Of a DNA stretch of 64,000 nt, positions 61,336 through 64,000 are shown one piece after another. The stretch lies in the NCBI GenBank assembly GCA_036843405.1, contig DAITSJ010000004.1, forward strand, positions 124,001-188,000. The letters are read 5' to 3'. This stretch comes from DGNJ01 sp002388905 (GTDB taxonomy: Bacteria; Pseudomonadota; Gammaproteobacteria; Pseudomonadales; Porticoccaceae). The notes beneath the pieces are model-generated. The model was given only the letters and a program-made list of their open reading frames with translations, did not search any database and was not told the origin of the DNA. The position numbers and the translations under genes are program-made. Position 1 is the first letter of the stretch. Each line of letters opens with the position of its first letter.

Positions 61336-61776
61336 ACATCTACCGATGCTCCTGTTGAGATATGTTTGGTGGGCGTTAGGTATACGAGCTGGAATTGCCG
61401 GTGTGACGCCACGCTGTGTTGCCTGGCGCACAGACGCCCCGGACACTGAGACGGACACTGGTTGTAAATCCTGCCTTTATTCAAACTGAGCACTAATGAT
61501 CATACCGTTGAGCAAAGGAACGGAGCCGACCCGGAGACGCACCCGTTGCCTTGCACGACCTGATGATGAGGCGATTTCGTGCCGGGGCAATGAGGGTGGC
61601 GCTGTCCGACAGACCGTCCCGCCCCTCATCCAGGGGAGAGACACGCGGACGAAGGATCGTAGCCGGGCCAGGATAATGTCCCGTCGATATCTGCAGAAGC
61701 GCGCCGTAATGGTTCCCGACACATGCCATGTGCCGCCCTGTCCAGGGAATGGCGTCCACTTCTGCAGGCGGCTGTG
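61336..61776. other. Unassigned stretch between IS3 relic and desaturase
   Basis: About 440 bp with only short, mutually overlapping open frames on both strands and no family resemblance; likely decayed mobile DNA. Confidence 0.4.
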
Positions 61777-62796
61777 ATGGAACAAGAATCCACCCACGAT
61801 CGAAACACGGTTAAACCGCAACCATGGGCCCGCATACTGGCCGGATACCGCGAGGCCAACGCCAAGCGCAGCATATTGGAACTCATGACTACGATAATCC
61901 CGCTCGCCGGCATCTGGTTATTGATGTGGGCGGCGGTGGACCGCGGCTATTGGCTTGGTTTGCTGTTAGCCGTGCCCGCCGCGGGCTTTTTGGTACGACT
62001 GTTTATGATTCAGCATGACTGCGGCCACGGCTCGTTCCTTGCCTCCCGGCGCGCCAATGACTGGTTGGGTCGGGGAATCGGCGTGTTGACGCTCACGCCC
62101 TACGACTTCTGGCGCCATTCCCACGCGCTGCATCATGCCGGCTCCGGCAATCTTGATCGTAGGAATATCGGCGGTATCGAAACACTGAGCGTGCGCGCAT
62201 TCCGCGCCTTGCCACGGTCGCAAAGGCTCCGCTATCGCCTGTATCGGCACCCGTTGCTGCTGTTCGGCTTCGGCCCAGCCTATCTGTTTATCGCCGACAA
62301 TCGCCTGCCACTGGGGTTTATGCGTTCGGGATGGATGCCCTGGTTGAGTACCCAAGGGACGAACGGGGCAGTTTTGATATTGGCGGGACTTTTGATCTGG
62401 TGCATTGGCGTGGTGCCATTCTTGCTCGTGCAGTTGCCGATTACGCTTATCGCTGCGACCATTGGCGTCTGGCTGTTCTATGTCCAGCACCAGTTCGAGA
62501 ACACTTATTGGGATCGGGCCCAAGACTGGCGGTTTCACGACGCTGCGCTATACGGTAGTTCGCACTACGATTTGCCGCCTGTTTTGCGCTGGTTCACCGC
62601 CAATATCGGGGTACACCACGTCCATCACTTATGCAGCCGGATTCCGCTCTATCGGCTACCCGAAGTGCTGCGCGATTATCCCGAACTGCGCGCGGTAGGC
62701 CGCCTCACCCTCGGGCAAAGCCTGCAATGTGTGAGGCTGGCGCTCTGGGACCAACAACAATGTCGACTGGTGCCCTTCCGCGAGGCACGGACCTGA
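61777..62796 (+). CDS. Fatty acid desaturase (DesA-like)
   Basis: 339 residues from ATG 61777 (GTG 61774 also possible). The three histidine boxes of membrane di-iron desaturases are complete: His80-DCG-His84, HSHALHH at 114-120, and HHVHH at 280-284. Four hydrophobic segments are arranged in pairs (IIPLAGIWLLMWAAV, LGLLLAVPAAGFLV, GAVLILAGLLIWCIGVVPFLL, LIAATIGVWLFYV). Inserts a double bond into acyl lipids at the inner membrane, probably delta-12/omega-type by box spacing. It needs an electron donor, none being adjacent. Flanked by an IS3 relic and a foreign-looking gene, suggesting transfer. Confidence 0.92.
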   Translation: MEQESTHDRNTVKPQPWARILAGYREANAKRSILELMTTIIPLAGIWLLMWAAVDRGYWLGLLLAVPAAGFLVRLFMIQHDCGHGSFLASRRANDWLGRGIGVLTLTPYDFWRHSHALHHAGSGNLDRRNIGGIETLSVRAFRALPRSQRLRYRLYRHPLLLFGFGPAYLFIADNRLPLGFMRSGWMPWLSTQGTNGAVLILAGLLIWCIGVVPFLLVQLPITLIAATIGVWLFYVQHQFENTYWDRAQDWRFHDAALYGSSHYDLPPVLRWFTANIGVHHVHHLCSRIPLYRLPEVLRDYPELRAVGRLTLGQSLQCVRLALWDQQQCRLVPFREART

Positions 62797-63237
62797 TGTC
62801 GTTTGTTGTTGGTCCGGAAGGTGCCACGCCCCAACAGTCAGAAATCGGCAAAAGGTAGAAGCTCAAATTGAGCCAGCGGCACGATAGCTACCGCTCGCAA
62901 GCGACGAGCCCAACGCGTTGCCCGACAGCCGGGCGCCACCGGCTGGCCTGCAGACGAGCCTGTTCGACTGACTATCCAAAAACAACCACCGGTTCAACTC
63001 CAGATGCCGCGCCTACGCAGCCGGCAGGGGTTCGTCATGCCTGATGACCGAAATAGAACCGTATGTGAAGAAAAAGTGGACGGATTTTCGGCGATAGTAG
63101 CGCAATGCAGGCCAGATTCAGGACTGTCAAGCGGGTCATAAGCGGTTAACGACTAATGGGCTTGGGTAAAAATGGCGTTTATTATTCCTGCACTCTATAC
63201 TCTCCGCATGAACACCGGTTCCAAAGGGGTAGACGTA
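62797..63237. other. Intergenic region before the terminal gene
   Basis: 441 bp, no gene recognised. TATACT at 63196-63201 is a good -10 box for the next gene, with only a weak -35. No clear terminator for the desaturase. Confidence 0.4.
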
Positions 63238-64000
63238 ATGTCCGGACCGTTCCAGCTGCTCGCCGTTTCCCTCTCTCCAGGCGATCCGGTTGATCGCATT
63301 CTCGCCGACGTCGATCGACTCGAGGCCCGCAGTGGCGTTCGCGTGCTGGACATGATGATCGTGGAGAAGGGCGAGGACGGCAGCGTCGTCCAGTCGTCCC
63401 TCGGTGGAGACGACGACTTCGGTGAGCTCGTCGCAAGGCTCTTCCCGAACGACGGCGCCGGAGCCGAGCCCGGCGATGGCGCACCCGCCCGGCTGTGGGG
63501 GCTGGCGCAGGCCTTGCCGGCCGGGACGGCGGTCGCCTTTCTGCTCGTCGACCACCGCTGGGCCCGAGCGCTCTTCGACGTGATCGACGAGGCGGACGGC
63601 GCGTTGTTGGGTTCCGATTTCCTCGCACCGGAGCTCGGGCTGGTCGTCGACACCGAGCTCGCGGCAATGGAGCAGGCCGCTCGATCCATCGCCACGGCGC
63701 AGGCTGCCGAAGCGGAAGCGAGACTGCGGGCCGTCGCTGCACTGGCCGAAGCCGACGAGGCCGTGGCCGCCTCGGCCCGGATCCGATCTGCGGCCGCCGC
63801 CGAGACCCTCCAGGTGCTGACGGAGGCGGGCCTGCTGGAGCAGGCCGCGGCGAGCGAGGCCGCCGACGCCCTCAGCAATGCGGGCCTGATCATGGCAGCC
63901 GCGGACCGCGCCGTCGAAGAGGCCGTGGCGAGAGGCGCGGCGGCAGATAAAGCGGCGGATGAAGCCGTCGCCCGGGACCGGGAGGCCGTGCGAGCCTCCG
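63238..64000 (+). CDS. DUF6325-like protein with Ala-rich coiled-coil, 3' end outside window
   Basis: Open from ATG 63238 (AAGGGG at 63223-63228) to the window edge, 254 codons so far; an in-frame ATG at 63208 is a longer option. Residues 1-130 resemble DUF6325/DUF1269-type proteins: PFQLLAVSLSPGDPVDRIL, RVLDMMIVEKGEDGS, PAGTAVAFLLVDHRWARAL. From about 140 it becomes an almost uninterrupted Ala/Glu/Arg helix (ARSIATAQAAEAEARLRAV), probably a coiled coil. The composition (very high G+C, Ala, GTC/CTC codons) is actinobacterial in style and unlike the neighbouring genes. Function unknown. Confidence 0.75.
   Translation, partial: MSGPFQLLAVSLSPGDPVDRILADVDRLEARSGVRVLDMMIVEKGEDGSVVQSSLGGDDDFGELVARLFPNDGAGAEPGDGAPARLWGLAQALPAGTAVAFLLVDHRWARALFDVIDEADGALLGSDFLAPELGLVVDTELAAMEQAARSIATAQAAEAEARLRAVAALAEADEAVAASARIRSAAAAETLQVLTEAGLLEQAAASEAADALSNAGLIMAAADRAVEEAVARGAAADKAADEAVARDREAVRAS

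Overview
The window reads as chromosomal DNA of a gammaproteobacterium. The evidence is the gene order rpsF-rpsR-membrane protein-rplI-dnaB, an oadGAB sodium-pump decarboxylase set, guaBA, panCD, and a PEP-CTERM exported protein next to recQ and argS. Many TonB-uptake and acyl-CoA catabolic genes fit a Cellvibrionales-like marine or sediment degrader, but the sequence alone does not fix the genus. I made all calls by reading translations and motifs; no database search was run.

Layout. (1) 1-18646 is a catabolic region. A tightly packed operon (19-6668) encodes an SDR, an NTF2-like protein, an acyl-CoA ligase, two half-size hotdog hydratases, a cysteine-less thiolase-fold protein, a DUF35 protein and a Rieske oxygenase. 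It is followed by a TonB receptor, a GST-like protein, a PQQ/cytochrome c dehydrogenase and a Baeyer-Villiger monooxygenase. After a divergent CMD-family gene come an acyl-CoA dehydrogenase, a second NTF2-like protein and a second ligase. The hydratase/thiolase-like/DUF35/Rieske set resembles retro-aldol acyl-CoA side-chain removal (steroid Ltp2-ChsH, ibuprofen Ipf). Two palindromic motifs recur in its promoters. (2) 18885-27936 is mostly core genes: PEP-CTERM protein with a sigma-54-like promoter, recQ, argS, oadGAB, purU. (3) 27817-33676 is a scrambled accessory segment bracketed by two copies of the purU 3' end. It holds gene fragments (glnE, egtB-like, SDR), a thioesterase pair, an EthD-like gene and an IS481-type element. 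(4) 33677-51261 is core: MFS, nfeD, SPFH, rpsF-rpsR-rplI, dnaB, panCD, acs, der, a DUF481 protein, xseA, guaBA. (5) 51250-60306 is a 9-kb metal/metalloid efflux island inserted exactly at the 3' end of guaA. It is bounded by 13-bp direct repeats and contains no integrase; the original guaBA terminator now lies beyond it. (6) 60400-64000 is an IS3-family relic, a fatty acid desaturase, and the start of an Ala-rich DUF6325-like gene that runs off the window.

The most interesting signals are the deacylating module with its shared operators, the integrase-less guaA island, and the purU-bracketed segment.
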